From the NCBI RefSeq assembly GCF_000165425.1, contig NW_001799288.1, forward strand, positions 399,067 through 463,066: 64,000 bases of DNA. Reading direction: 5' to 3'. Below the pieces are notes generated by a model. That model made no database searches, was not told where the DNA came from, and saw nothing but the letters and a program-made list of their open reading frames with translations. The position numbers and the translations under genes are program-made. Numbering within the stretch: position 1 is the stretch's first letter; every line of letters starts with the position of its first letter. This stretch comes from Paramecium tetraurelia. Lineage: Eukaryota > Ciliophora > Oligohymenophorea > Peniculida > Parameciidae. This document shows, piece after piece, positions 25,324 through 37,221 of this stretch.

Positions 25324-25903
25324 TTTTTCATAAATATATAAATATGTATGTCTCAAAAATTAATAAAATCAAATTTCTTTTAATAAGTTATAAATCATAC
25401 GTTATAATCTACTTCTATTGTGTTTTCATATTGACATTTCAACTTGTTAATATTTCTTTTGATATATTATATAATAATTATATTGTATGGGGAAGATATG
25501 TAATTAAAAAGTATTTTTAGAACTATTTTTATAAAAATTACATTTTATATAAATATTTTTATATATTATATTAAATTTAGTTTATGATACTCTTTTATCT
25601 TATTTGTACATTTCAAAACTTAGATATAGATTGAATATTTCAGAAAATCAAATTCATCAGTTTTGAGATCTGCATTTGATAACCTAAAAAATGACATTCT
25701 CTTAAACTAGTAGATGCACTTAACATAAATATAACATGATTAATGTTTACGAATATTACTATATGAAATTATTTATGTTTAATTATCATTTTTTTCATAT
25801 CGCCATCGATGACAACATTATTATAATCAATTTTTTTATTATGTAATGATTGCCATAATTTCTAATTTGAGTATGAATATAATCATTTTTTCGATATAAA
25901 AAT
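25324..25903. other. Long A+T-rich spacer
   Basis: About 580 bases with almost no G or C clusters. Small ATG frames occur (for example 25320-25520) but their composition is that of non-coding DNA. No RNA gene or repeat was seen. Confidence 0.55.
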
Positions 25904-26990
25904 GATTTAATGTATTTCAAGACAATCAAACATCAAAGTAATTAATCATAAATAATTAATTGCGAAAAAAAATAAAAATAATGAATCCAAGTCGCAAATA
26001 GTAGAGTCTCCAAAAATCGAAGACTTAAAATATTTAAATAGTGAAGATGCACATTCGCTCCAAGCATTAAGAGAAAACATACTCAAAAGCAATTCACCCC
26101 TCGAATTTATAAACGAAGCCTTTCTCTTTAAAAAATTTAGATTTAGCCTTACCTGACAAGTATTCATATAGATAAATTTACATAGTTCCATATCTTAGTC
26201 AAATACTTCATTTTAAGATGATAAGAGTTGCTGCTGTATTGATTGTGGCAATCTAAGCAAGAAGGTCAAAAATTTACAGAAGAAATTCACAGTGTTTAGG
26301 ACAGAAATGTCAATCTTGAAAAGGCAAAGATTAGTTAAGAGATTTCAAAATGCTGTTCGTTGCATCATATTTTTGAAAGAGAAATGGAAGAAAATCAGAT
26401 AATAAGAAAGAGCTAAAAGGCTATTTAGATTTAAAACCAAAGTCTTTGAGAATTAGCCTTTCTTTTAAACTTAATCACCTTCTAATTAAGCTTAATTATT
26501 ATTTCTTAATTCCTAACTTCAGAGTGAAGAAAAACAAGCTATAAACACATAACTTTAATCTATTTAAGTTAAAATTTTTGATTAAAAGAACAAATAAAGA
26601 TAATCAGTAAAGTTATATTTACAATAAAAACTGAATAATAAAAATGATGTGTAGGGATTGCTTCCTAAGTTAGATCATAATAGATAAAACGTATCAATAT
26701 CCAGCTCAATATTCAGACCAATAAGAATACTTAAGACTTTAGGGGATGAGAAAAAATCACTTCAAAAAGAATAAAATTTATCAACTTAAAATCCTTCAGT
26801 TGCTCAATCTCCTTATCTAAGCCATTTAACCCATTTGAGCGGAAATAAATAATAGGATTCCCAATTCTAAATCATCAGATCACCCAGATAGGTTATTAAA
26901 AGTTTTGCTTCAGAAACATTTTTTCCATAAAGCACTTAGAAAAATGATTAAAGAAAATTAATTGCTCAAAAACTAAAAAGAATAGATTGA
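25904..26990 (+). CDS. Hypothetical basic protein with one in-frame TGA
   Basis: A frame runs from ATG at 25904 through SPKIEDLKYLNSEDAHSLQA and INEAFLFKKFRFSLT to a TGA at about 26153. It then continues in the same frame with CCCIDCGNLSKKVKNLQKKF, RLVKRFQNAVRCIIFLKEKW and a Ser/Gln-rich tail ending AQKLKRID. Either the TGA is removed by an intron I cannot see (no GT lies just before it), or these are two genes, or the gene is broken. The RCIIFLKEKWKKI helix looks like a short amphipathic or IQ-like segment. No family was recognised. Confidence 0.5.
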
Positions 26991-27111
26991 TTAAATTTGA
27001 TTAAAATTAATATTAAACAAGTTTATGCATTTTCTGATTACCTTCTATATCTTTATTAAGATTGATCTATAAATATTAATATAGAATAATTTACAAGTAA
27101 ATTTATCTAGT

Positions 27112-28492
27112 ACGATGACAGATCGAAATCTTAACCCAATTAAAAAACTGATTATAACATCAATGATTGGGAAGAGATAAAGGAAGATAAAATTCAAATG
27201 AAACAGGTAGAAAAAGACCCTAAAAACAGAATTATTGGAGTCTCTGATAATGATGTTGACAGTCTTAAAGGATATCTTTTATCGAATGACTATTGACTAT
27301 ACTTTATTTAAGGCTTAAATTTAATTGATTGACTCTGGATAAGATGGACTAACCATATACATTGTTAGAATATTCTTAAGTTTATACTTAATAATATTAT
27401 ATTTTATAACTAATAAATTGAAGAAATATAATATACATAATCTAGATCTAGCTTTAACTGGTCTCTACTATGTGAGTGCATTTTTAACAATGTTCTTTGT
27501 TACTTTTAACAATTAACAGAGATTCCTTATATCTGATAATGCTGAAGCCTATTTCTTTGCATTTTCAGCTGTAAACTAATTGTCATTAAAATTCAAATAT
27601 ATGTTTTTCTATATTTTATTACAATAAGCTGCATGGTTTGTTTAGCTTCTTCTACATGAACATAATAATTTATTAGTATTTATAGTGTTATCTACAATAA
27701 TCTTGGTAATAGTCTCACATAACAATTTTGAATTGACAATTAAAAATTTTAATAGCGCTGCCAATGAAAATCTGAAAAAGAGCAGAGAGATTCTTTACTA
27801 ACTCATTTATTGCCGTCTCGTATTTTAACAAGGTTCTATTAGAATAGCAAAATTAAATTGGAATTATCAGATGTTTTAATAGATGCAACTCTTTTGTTTG
27901 CTGATATAAGTGGATTCACAGCATACTCAGCAAAGTCTCAGCAGAATAAGTTGTAAAAATGCTCAGGGAATTGATGACATCATTTGATAAGGAATGTTTA
28001 TAGCAGAATGTTTACAAGGTATACACTATTGGTGATTGCTACGTTGTTTTGTGAATAAATGACATGGAACAAAGACATCCTGGATAAGAAGCTAAAAATG
28101 TCCTAGAAATGGGATTAGAAATGGTAGAAATTATAAAGAGAGTTAGAAAGGAAGTCAATTTCAAAGATTTGAATATGAGAATAGGAATACACACAGTAAT
28201 ACATTTAATTTATTAACTTTAGGGATAATTCTATGGTGGTATTATTGGAACAGATATTATAAGATATGACATTTTTGGTATTGATGCAGTGATTGCCAAT
28301 AAAATGGAATCCTAAGGAGAAGCAGGCAAGGTTATGGTAAGTGAAGATACAATAAGATTAATCAATATGCATTTTCCTGGAGAATATATTTTCACTCCAA
28401 ATAAAGAAGTAGACATTCCTGTTGCTAAGTAGAAGGTTTAGGCATATTTTGCTACAAAAACATATATATTAAATCCTCAAGATAATACTTGA
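27112..28492 (+). pseudogene. Class III adenylyl cyclase, apparently broken
   Basis: Several membrane spans (TIYIVRIFLSLYLIILYFIT; LLVFIVLSTIILVIVSHN) lead into a class III cyclase domain with LLFADISGFTAYSA, VYKVYTIGDCYVV and NMRIGIHTG, then RYDIFGIDAVIANKMES. The Asp in RYDIFG fits adenylyl rather than guanylyl cyclase. The transition-state Asn and Arg of VNxAxR are Val and Lys here. The frame shifts at ~27815 and ~27945, and a TGA replaces the Gly codon after DCYVVL at ~28051. I found no GT-AG intron that would remove these. Exons before ~27225 are unresolved. A pseudogene or an assembly with errors are both possible. Confidence 0.7.
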
Positions 28493-28574
28493 TGACTTTA
28501 TTTTTAATATTTTTCTATATTTTTGGTGTTTCTATAATAAATTTGTTGATTATCTTAGACAAATAAATACTATA

Positions 28575-29469
28575 TCACTTTTTGGCAGTTCCATCTATTT
28601 ATGCCAACATCTGTGCCATCAATTTCTTAACCTCCATTGTTATCTTCATCATTAATAATGACTATTGTCTTGTATATTCCATGGATGCTTGCATTGAAGT
28701 TGAGATATACTCGATAAACTCAAACAATTATTGACTTTGCTTAACAGACCTATTGTTAATGCGAATTATAATTACGCGTATAATTCATCTTTATTTACTT
28801 TCTATTGTCCCTTGAAAATCTACTACATAAATTTATTGATGTCTTAATCATTCAATCTTTTATTTAATCCAATAGGTTTGTTTTCTCCCTTGCAAATCAA
28901 CACTTTAGAGATTCCTCTAAATAAGCAATCAATAAAAAAGAAAAATTCATCTGAAGTAATATGATTTGTCTTATCTGAACCAAAAATCACAGCGATGTCT
29001 ATTCTTATATCAATAGTTAGTTACTATAAAAAATTTAACTAATTTCTCCAGTTGACAGAAGAAGCATAACTGAAAATAATTCAGTTGCATCAATTCTTCC
29101 TATTCCTCTAGAATCAAATTATTAAAAAACTGTAGCCAAAGCTTACTTTTTATTGGAGATGGAATCCATTGCTTAAGATGAATCAAAAAATAGAGGCAAA
29201 GGAGCTTAGTTCTTTTTTGTCAATTTCTGTAGGATTGATTTCAATGTCTCTTAAGTCCCTGATATTATGAACAAATTTAATTACATCCTCCACAAAGTTC
29301 TTCTAAGGCTGCCAACAAACAAGATTATTCTCTTAAATTATTAAAGTATTATTATCTAAATTATGAGAAGGAAGTAGTTTCGAATTTTTAATACATACAA
29401 TAAATAAATTAATGAATTATATTAATCTAATAAGAATATAGCAAAAAGAATGATAAAAAAAATACTCAT
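28575..29469 (-). CDS. EF-hand protein with N-terminal membrane anchor
   Basis: It starts MSIFFIILFAIFLLDQYNSL, a hydrophobic segment, and continues to QALATVFQQFDSRGIGRIDA TELFSVMLLLS, an EF-hand loop whose D.R.I.R.D..E positions fit calcium binding with some substitutions. A second, degenerate hand is FGSDKTNHITSDEFFFFIDC. The C-terminus is helical (FEFIEYISTSMQASMEYTRQ). Introns of 26 bases near 29025 and 28765 hold the frame. The architecture suggests a calcium-responsive membrane protein; partner unknown. It sits directly upstream of DPM2 on the same strand, about 220 bases away. Confidence 0.7.
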
Positions 29470-29689
29470 TGCCAATTCAATTTATTTTAATTCATCTCTA
29501 AATGTGTTTAAAGCAAATTCTATACTCTAAATAATGAATATTCATTAAATTATAATTTAAAATAAAATACTTCAATTGAGTGAGCATTTCAATTTTAGTG
29601 CAAACAGACTATTAAATAATGCATTATTTGATTTGATAAATAAAACTATATTATTTTCAAAAACACTTTCATAATATTATCACTATTGC

Positions 29690-29989
29690 GAAATTTTTGG
29701 TCCTTGATAACCATACTTAACCCAAGGTGGCACCTAAGGCTTGCTAAATGCTTCAGAATTTATAAGAATATATCCTAAAGTAGACATTACCATAGCTAAT
29801 ATTAAAAGCAAAAAAAGAGAAGGTAAATAGTAAACATACTTCTAATCTGGGAAATAGTAATACGAATAATGATCTTCAGGCAGAAATGGCTTATTTATCA
29901 AAATTATTTACTTTTAGTAATAACCATGAACAATAATATATATATGATCCTACTATTAAAACCAATGCTAGCAATCCTAAAACTCTCAT
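29690..29989 (-). CDS. DPM2: Dolichol-phosphate mannose synthase subunit 2 (DPM2)
   Basis: A 90-residue protein with two membrane helices. MRVLGLLALVLIVGSYIYYC SWLLLKPFLPEDH is followed by YYFPDQKYVYYLPSLFLLLI, the DPM2 pattern of a first helix, a PF turn, a YFP loop and a second helix. DPM2 stabilises the catalytic DPM1 in the ER membrane and also helps GPI-GlcNAc transferase. One intron, 29890-29911 (22 bases). Short genes are easily missed in this genome because TAG and TAA codons interrupt a standard reading. Confidence 0.8.
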
Positions 29990-30127
29990 TATATTAATTA
30001 AATAATAATGAAGATTAATAAATTCAATCTCGAAATTTATCAAATTATATTATAGTAATTAAGAAACTCAACGACCACTAGTTTTTGTAATCTAAATTGA
30101 TTTCTTATTCCCAAAAATAATAAAAAA

Positions 30128-30525
30128 TCATTTTAATTCTTCGAATGCTCGTTACAATCTTTCATGATTAATAACTATAAATTTCTGAGGTTCGTTTTAT
30201 TAAACTTAAACGAAAGTTTTTTTGTTTGTATTGTGATTAGATTAATTCTCAACTTAAGGTGTATTATTTCCATTAGGCAATAATTAATTTCTTCTCTATT
30301 TTAGATAGTTAAGCAAATTATTGATATTTGTTTTGCTTATATCTCCATTACTTTCCTACATTTCTAAATAGTTTAAATTACTTATTATGCATATTTTAAC
30401 ATTTATTTGATAACATCCTCTTAACCTCTTTTATACTCTGAAATACAATATTAGTAACACTCTTACATAAACTCATTTAAGTCTTTTCTTGTTATCTCAT
30501 ATTAGGCATTTAATTAAGGGTCCAT
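30128..30525 (-). CDS. Small hypothetical protein
   Basis: Reads MDPQLNAQYEITRKDLNEFM, then, after a 26-base intron near 30362, ESNGDISKTNINNLLNYLKQ, and ends INHERLQRAFEELK. About 125 residues, helical first half and Asn/Gln-rich second half. The clean intron, start and TGA support a real gene; function unknown. Confidence 0.6.
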
Positions 30526-31000
30526 AATTTATAAGTTGTATATGTACTAATATTATTATAAACTACAAATTTAATTTTCTTAAGAAGCAATTAATAAAAT
30601 AGAAATTTGAAGGGTATTAACAACTATAAAATATATGATTGTTGTTCTTGTATAAATGGCAATTAATATAATGAATTTATTATTCGAAAGAAATGAAACC
30701 TCAAAATTAATTGATTTATATTCAGTTTATTTATTAAGTGTTTCTGTTTTCAATTCTAGAAATAAGAATAACAGTATTTATTAAATAATGTTTATTTAAT
30801 ACTTATATTTAATTAACATTAAATAATATTCGATCATTTTCGAAGCAAATTAATTATAATTTGCTTAAATAATGCTAAATATTGTTTCTAAGTTTGTTGT
30901 TTTATTAAATTGATATCAATATTTTCTAAAATGGTATTTTCGTATTTCTATACATTATCGGAAATAGTAATTTGAGAACATCTTTGAAATTGGAAGGAGA
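30526..31000. other. Intergenic spacer between divergent genes
   Basis: About 475 A+T-rich bases. No coding frame, RNA gene or repeat was recognised. Confidence 0.55.
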
Positions 31001-32845
31001 ATGAATTTTCAATAAACAGCCATATAATTTCATTCTGTTATACATTAGGATCAAGTGGTTATTTCAACAGAAAAACGCAGAAGAATTCGGATATTTAATG
31101 TTAAATGTCAATCTCAATTGGATTATTTATATAAAAACCTACTCAATTATTAAATGGATTCAATTGACTATGGAGATGCGAAATTCAAATTTTTGGGAAT
31201 TAGAAAACACTTTTTTAAGGATGTTGCTTATCATATCACAGTTTTTGATGAGATAGTCATTATGGGCATAGTAGAGATTGTAAATTAAAATTAGACCGCT
31301 GATTGCTAAAATCCTAAATACAGAATAAAACTGACTCTAGATACAAAAATAAACTGGGAGATTAGTAAGAACAAGTAAACACTGGAATGCTTTGAATTTC
31401 CATACTAAAATAAGAAGAAGGTAGTCCATGCACAAGCAAAGGATTTATAAAGGTACTTAGGTTTGGTTTTATATTAGATTCAAAGAACTATTAGCTGGAA
31501 AAGTGTTATTTGAAGGCATAGGAGACTTATTTCAGCCTCTATTTTAGGTGGGCAAAGGAAGTTCAGCAAAAGTATGAATATCAACATGTGTTTTAAGGTG
31601 TACAGTGCAAGAAATGTTTTAGATAAGGAAGTGTATGCTGTTAAGGCAATTGAAAAGTCCTTTCTGAAGCTATCAGAAAATGGAAATGGAATGGTAATCA
31701 ATAAGTATACTTTAGTAAGCTTTTTAATCTGAAATACAAGTCCTAAGAACTTTATCATAATATGAACATAATTTCTTGGTTCTAAGTGAAATCTATGAGG
31801 GAGACAGTACTTTTTACGTGGTCACTTCATATTTGGAAGGCTTGAGTTTGAGTGGAGAATTAGAAAAGGCAAAGGTGTTATATAATAATAATTCTATAGA
31901 CACTTCCTTAGAAAAGACTACCAATATAAAGTATAAAAACTATAATGAAAAAGCTACTCACTAATTTAAAAGTACTTCATTCCCATCGAGTACATTTAAT
32001 ATTAATAATAGATAATTCATCGAGACTTAAAACCAGATAATTTGATGTTTGCACGAAAAAACGACTATTCTTCATTAGTTTTAGTGGATTTCGGTCTTGC
32101 AACTTCAGAACTATTAGATAAGTAATCAACTGGATCTATACAAGATATTTATTTCCGAAGTGTGGTACACCTGGTTATGTAGCTCCTGAGGTCTTAAGTA
32201 CAAGAAGTGATTCAAAGTACAATTGTAAAGTTGATATATTTTCTGCTGGCTGCATTTTTTATAAATTACTCACTGGACGTAGTTTATTTCTCGGATAGAA
32301 TTTTGATGAAGTCTTGAGATCAAACAGACATTGTCATATTGATTTAGACATCCCTTTAGATGGAATACACATTACAGATTAATCATTAGTATGTTATATT
32401 CAGTCTATCTTAGGATTTATTAAAAAAGATGCTGAATAAAAATGCTAAGAATAGAGTCACTGCTATTTAGGCACTGCAACATCCTTTTATAGACTCCAAT
32501 AGCGAATAAAGTACATAGGCAATATAAACCACTGGGTAATAAGTGATAAAAAATGCCATTTATCAATTAAATTTGGCTGAATTAGAATCTAAATACAATA
32601 GTTAAAATGATATAGGGGAGGAACAGAATTAAAAAATTAATGATTTAAAGAGATATTCCTTTATAACTGAGGTGCAATAGTAATAGATGTCAATGTCAGC
32701 CAAAAGAATGAGTGGCTAGTTCTCAGGCACCTTCTATTAGAAGGATCCATTATCGGCTGTGCGTACATTGAAATTATACACAGAAACCTCATAGCCCATA
32801 AAAAATAGTAGTCATTATTCACAAAATTCAGCTTCTTAATTTTGA
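31001..32845 (+). CDS. Ser/Thr protein kinase, CAMK-like
   Basis: After an N-terminal region of about 150 residues ([40 protein letters not shown]), possibly a divergent PH-like fold, comes a full kinase domain: [59 protein letters not shown] and [19 protein letters not shown]. All catalytic residues are present. The C-terminal tail is Ser/Gln-rich and ends [11 protein letters not shown]. Introns include 22 bases near 32008 (before the HRD motif) and 25 bases near 31572. The substrate is unknown; the APE-2 GTPGYVAPE block fits CAMK/AGC kinases. Confidence 0.82.
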
Positions 32846-32879
32846 TTCTTTAATCTTGTATTTTAACATAAATTATTAA

Positions 32880-33797
32880 TCATTTATTTGACAAAGATTT
32901 TTGGGATCCTATGCTTTTCTAACTTTGCAATTCTTCCTAAGCAGCAGCCAAAGTAGTATAGTCTCCTTTAGCAGCCAAGATATATGCTGAAGCAGATGCT
33001 TATTATGAAATCCTTCTCATCATTTTTCTCATATCTTCTTTTGAGACAGGTTCCTTGTTATCAATTGATTTAAATGAGTTTGATGTTATAGGTGATACGA
33101 ATTTATTGAGTGTGGCTTATGCTTTTTCTGTAGAAGTGGTTAAGTTAGGCACAATCACTAAAAATAATATTTAGGTATAAAAATACTAGATTAACTTAAT
33201 TTGTTTCCTCTTTAAAACGCTTGTTGTTACTATTACTGTTTTTGCAATTCAAATTGCATTTCTTCATTGCATATTTATATTCTGTTTAATTTTTAATGAA
33301 GTGTCTCTACTTAATCTTTCAATTCCTAAATTGATTAATCCTTTAGAGCTATCTCATCCTACAGCTTTTGAATTTGATCTGTATCATCATGGATTGATGA
33401 AAACAAAGCAGTGCTACATGATAATTTTGAATCTTATAATTTGGTTTCTCCTTCTCTACAATCTTTAAGAGCTCCTAAAAGAAGATCTCTTCTCTTTTTT
33501 AAAACTGGTACTCTCTTATCTATTATCGAATTTTAGCATTCCATTTTGGAGATTAATTCCTACAAGTCATCTTAATATGTTTCTTGGATTACACCTAATT
33601 AATGGGCCATAAAGTAAATAAAATTTAATTAGAGAATAATTTTGTGAGTTCACAAATTATTTCACTTAAATTATTACATTAAACTCTTCAATATCAATAA
33701 TAAAACAAACTTATTCAATGATTCTATTTAGAATAGCTTCAATAAAGAATTTTTAAATAATTTCATTATTAATCTTCATCTCTTCTTGATTAATCAT
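32880..33797 (-). CDS. Hypothetical coiled-coil protein
   Basis: Reads MINQEEMKINNEIIQKFFIE and, after small introns, DDLQELISKMECQNSIIDKR, VPVLKKRRDLLLGALKDC and DQIQKLQDEIALKDQSIQ, ending KSIGSQKSLSNK. Predominantly heptad coiled coil, with a disordered C-terminal third (TTSTEKAQATLNKFVSP; EPVSKEDMRKMMRRIS). Some exon joins between 33180 and 33260 are uncertain. No family was recognised. It converges on the kinase gene, with 34 bases between stops. Confidence 0.6.
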
Positions 33798-34372
33798 AAA
33801 ATATATATAACCGTAAACAACATATGAATATTGAGATTAATTAATCAAAAAAACTACAAAGTATGTATGTAAATAAAAGATAATGAAAAATTAAATTATC
33901 TTAGTAAATTTCTTCAAATCATGGAATTATTATCATATCTTATAGTTAATTTTAATATATCATTGTTGTAATTATAGATAATTACTTAAAAATCGATATT
34001 TTACTAAAGATCATTTAATAAATAAAATTGAATAAATGCATAAGTGATGAGTTTTTGTTATGGAATTGTTTTGACTTTTGTTCAAACAGTTAAAATGAAG
34101 ATTTGTTTGGAAGGGAATTATAGCGAATAATTTATATTTGAAGTATTCATTAAGTATAATGGTTCTCAAAAATAAGAATTAATGTCTATGGTATTATATC
34201 ATACGAATAAATAATGAGGTTTTATTTGAATGTTATTAGATTATTTTATTTTATTCATTTAATTCTTATTCAATATAATTGCATACATTATATCAGTAAA
34301 TAACTAAATAGAATATTCACCATATTTTTGAATGTATCAAATGACAGAAATTTTTCATTAATTAAATTAAAA
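33798..34372. other. Long intergenic spacer
   Basis: About 575 A+T-rich bases between divergent genes. I see no coding frame, repeat or structural RNA. Confidence 0.55.
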
Positions 34373-35545
34373 ATGTAAATCCTCTCATTGCTAGCCATCC
34401 TTTGTCTTCTAACCACAATTAAGGCAGCTTGTGAACTTGTAAATGGTGCATGTCCATCAGCATGTAATTTGGTCTAAGGAGAATGTGTTTCCTTGAGCTG
34501 TTTTGATTTTACTGCTAAATTGGGGGACTCTTAAACCAACCCATTCAAAGGTACAACAGCATATGTCGATGGCACTGTCGATCTAAATATAACCATAACT
34601 TATACCGATCCTAAATTTACAGATACTACTTTAAAAGGAATTACCAAAGAAGAAAATACAGAATCATGTTTATCCTTGAAACTCTATAATTATTAAGACA
34701 GCTCGAAACTGGTAAGAACGCAATCCAGTTACAAAATCAATAACATTAATGATGGTTCAAGCACTAGAGCTTATTAATTCACAATACCAAGCAAAGATTT
34801 CGTTAAGCAACTCCAAATATCAGATAATGGAACCAGTTTTATATTCCATGGATATTATAGTTTGGATTTCAGCATAGGTTCAAGTTTGTAAAGAGTTCTT
34901 TATTTTGACTTCCTTGCAGGAATAGAAAGAACATCAACTAACAATTTAGATACTAGTTTTGGAAGTTTAAGTTCAAAAGTGTAACTTGATTGTTAAGGAA
35001 GTTGTTAAACAACAGCTACTAGTACACTTCAATTCTGTGCTGATAAGGCATGCACTTAAGTAACTGATAAAGCTGACTTATATTTGAATGATGAAATATG
35101 GTTAAAACATACTTTAACTAAATCAGGAACTGAAGTTTATTACTTAACTAATCCTGAAATCTATTTTACAGGAGATAAACTTTTCAAAAAGGCAACTATC
35201 CAATAATCAAAGCTCAACTAGTAAGGATATTCTTTGTATTTGATTAAAGTTGAGATAGCATGGAGATCTGTAACTATAGTAGCAAAAGCAACCTTATCTT
35301 CAACAGCAGGTTCAACAAGAATATTGGATGAATAATCTAGATTATTATAATAGAATTCATAATAAACTTAGGGGCTTACTTCAGAAGTAGACTGTGTGAA
35401 GGATAAGGATTCTAACGAATGCATCGATTGTGATGAATCATTACCTGTTGATAATTATAATGATCCTCAAGAAGATGGATGCCCAACAGGTAGTAACAGT
35501 TATTTGATCTTTTTAAGTATGATTTTGGTTGCTTTATTCATTTGA
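34373..35545 (+). CDS. Secreted or GPI-anchored surface protein
   Basis: An intronless gene of 390 codons. MQILSLLAILCLLTTIKAAC is a good signal peptide, followed by a Cys-rich start (CELVNGACPSACNLVQGEC). A long Thr/Ser-rich beta region (DGTVDLNITITYTDPKFTD; STLQFCADKACTQVTDKADL) leads to a second Cys cluster (SNECIDCDESLP) and a hydrophobic end SYLIFLSMILVALFI. A hydrophobic terminus without a basic stop-transfer suits GPI attachment. The family is unknown to me; ciliate-specific surface proteins often look like this. Confidence 0.75.
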
Positions 35546-35629
35546 TCAATTTCTATAAATTTTAATATTCTATTTGAATTGCTATTAAATTTGAGAACAT
35601 TAAATATTATATATCATAAATAATTGATA

Positions 35630-36989
35630 TCAGATAGATTAGTTAATTATTTTCAAGCATTTTATGATGGAATGCAACGGAGACTGTTTCTGTTAATTCC
35701 ATAACCCATTCTTAGTTTAAAACTCAAGAGCACTCTAAGCCAATTCTATTGATTTCAAGAACAGAGCCTTGTTGATCTATGATATGTCTATTGCATTGCC
35801 AATAAATTCACTAACTGTAATCCTATATTGATCACTCCACAAAGCCAAAATTTAATACAGATTTGCTGCGTTCTCATTAGTAAATTTAAGATTGAGATAT
35901 TCTTCCTATGAGACTTCTAGCAATTCTATCAAAGGATTCAAAAACACTCTGATTTTTTGATTGCTCACATATGATTCTAATTTAGTTTAACCTGTGATCC
36001 ATGAGATAAGCAGTGTTATGATTTATTATAAGTCCTTCATTCCTTATTCGTAAAGATCCAAATAAAATTAATTCAAAGGCTTTTAACCTCTGTTTGGTCT
36101 CTCCAATTAATCTTACTAGAGGAAATCTCGAATTTACTATGAATTCCACAAGAAGAAATCTCTGTTCCTCGAATCCATTACAATAAATTAAGTTCCTAGT
36201 ACACACTTATATGCCAAAAAAGAAATCCAATGGTTAGTAACTCCAAGCATGTATGTTTGGATCAATTCTTCATTCTTTGAAGGCTTGAATTCTTTAAATT
36301 AATCAAATTTTCTAAGTTTACTCAATAATATTACTTTTATAGGGCGACTCTCTCATTATATCCATTGATTACATTGCCGTATTAAAAGAATATAGTGTCA
36401 TTCGTCACTAAGTATTTGACATCTTGTACTATTTCATTTTAAAATGTTGTTTTAAAAAGGGGTTTAGCATGTAAACAACTTTTCAAATAACTTCTTTCAA
36501 AATCTCCACTTTCAATGTCAGAATCTCTCCATGGCCAAGTAGTTGAATCTAATTAGTATTTGCTTCGGTATTATCTCAAGAAATCTTAAGTTCTTCTAAC
36601 ATAGGTCCAAAATGCTGCTATATCATAAATTAGAGGGGGGATTCTAAAAAACAATAGATTTTGCATTCTTACCTATATTTAATACTTTAAACACATTGAA
36701 TCAAATTAAAGGTTGCATGGTATCCACATAAATTAGGAACATTCTATTTATGAACTAAAATATGATGAAAATGTTATTTAATGGGGATGTATTCATTTTA
36801 TAATTCAACCACCCTAATTGTATTGTGAGTAATTGGTAAATTGGGTTCATTTTTAAAGTACTACTAAATCCACTAGCCTTATTTAGTTTTTTAAGAGTTT
36901 GAGTTCATGTAATTGATAAAATCATGGTGGTTTTGAATCTGTGAAACTATATTGAAAATTATTTCTTAGGCTGGATGTAGGTTTTCCAT
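35630..36989 (-). CDS. Putative papain-fold cysteine protease
   Basis: Starts MENLHPAQEIIFNIVSQIQN. It contains VPNLCGYHATFNLIQCVQ, a Cys-Gly-Tyr-His nucleophile context; about 200 residues later come TNHWISFLAYKCV and FIVMDSRNRDF, the His and Asp/Ser elements. The Cys, His, Asp order fits Josephin-like or other papain-fold peptidases, often deubiquitinating or deconjugating enzymes. The C-terminal half is helical and ends SPLHSIIKCLKIINQSI. A 29-base intron near 36635 joins the Cys exon to the rest. The protease role is inferred from motif order; no family profile can be run here. Confidence 0.55.
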
Positions 36990-37221
36990 TAAATCAAATA
37001 ATCATTCCAAGTTATCTATTAAAGTATTGGACATCATCAGATTTTATTAGAATATGAATAGGAATATTTATAATATTAATTTCTTTCAACAAAGAAATTG
37101 AAGAGATAGGTAAATGGTGATACGATGTTGAATATAAATGTTTGCAAATTAAATGACATATATATAATATAAATAATGATAATTTATCTAATTTTGATAC
37201 AATTAACATAAGGAAATTGGA

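Noticed and set aside
25320-25520. Small plus-strand frame in the spacer
   Set aside because: Starts inside the stop region of the previous gene and has non-coding composition.
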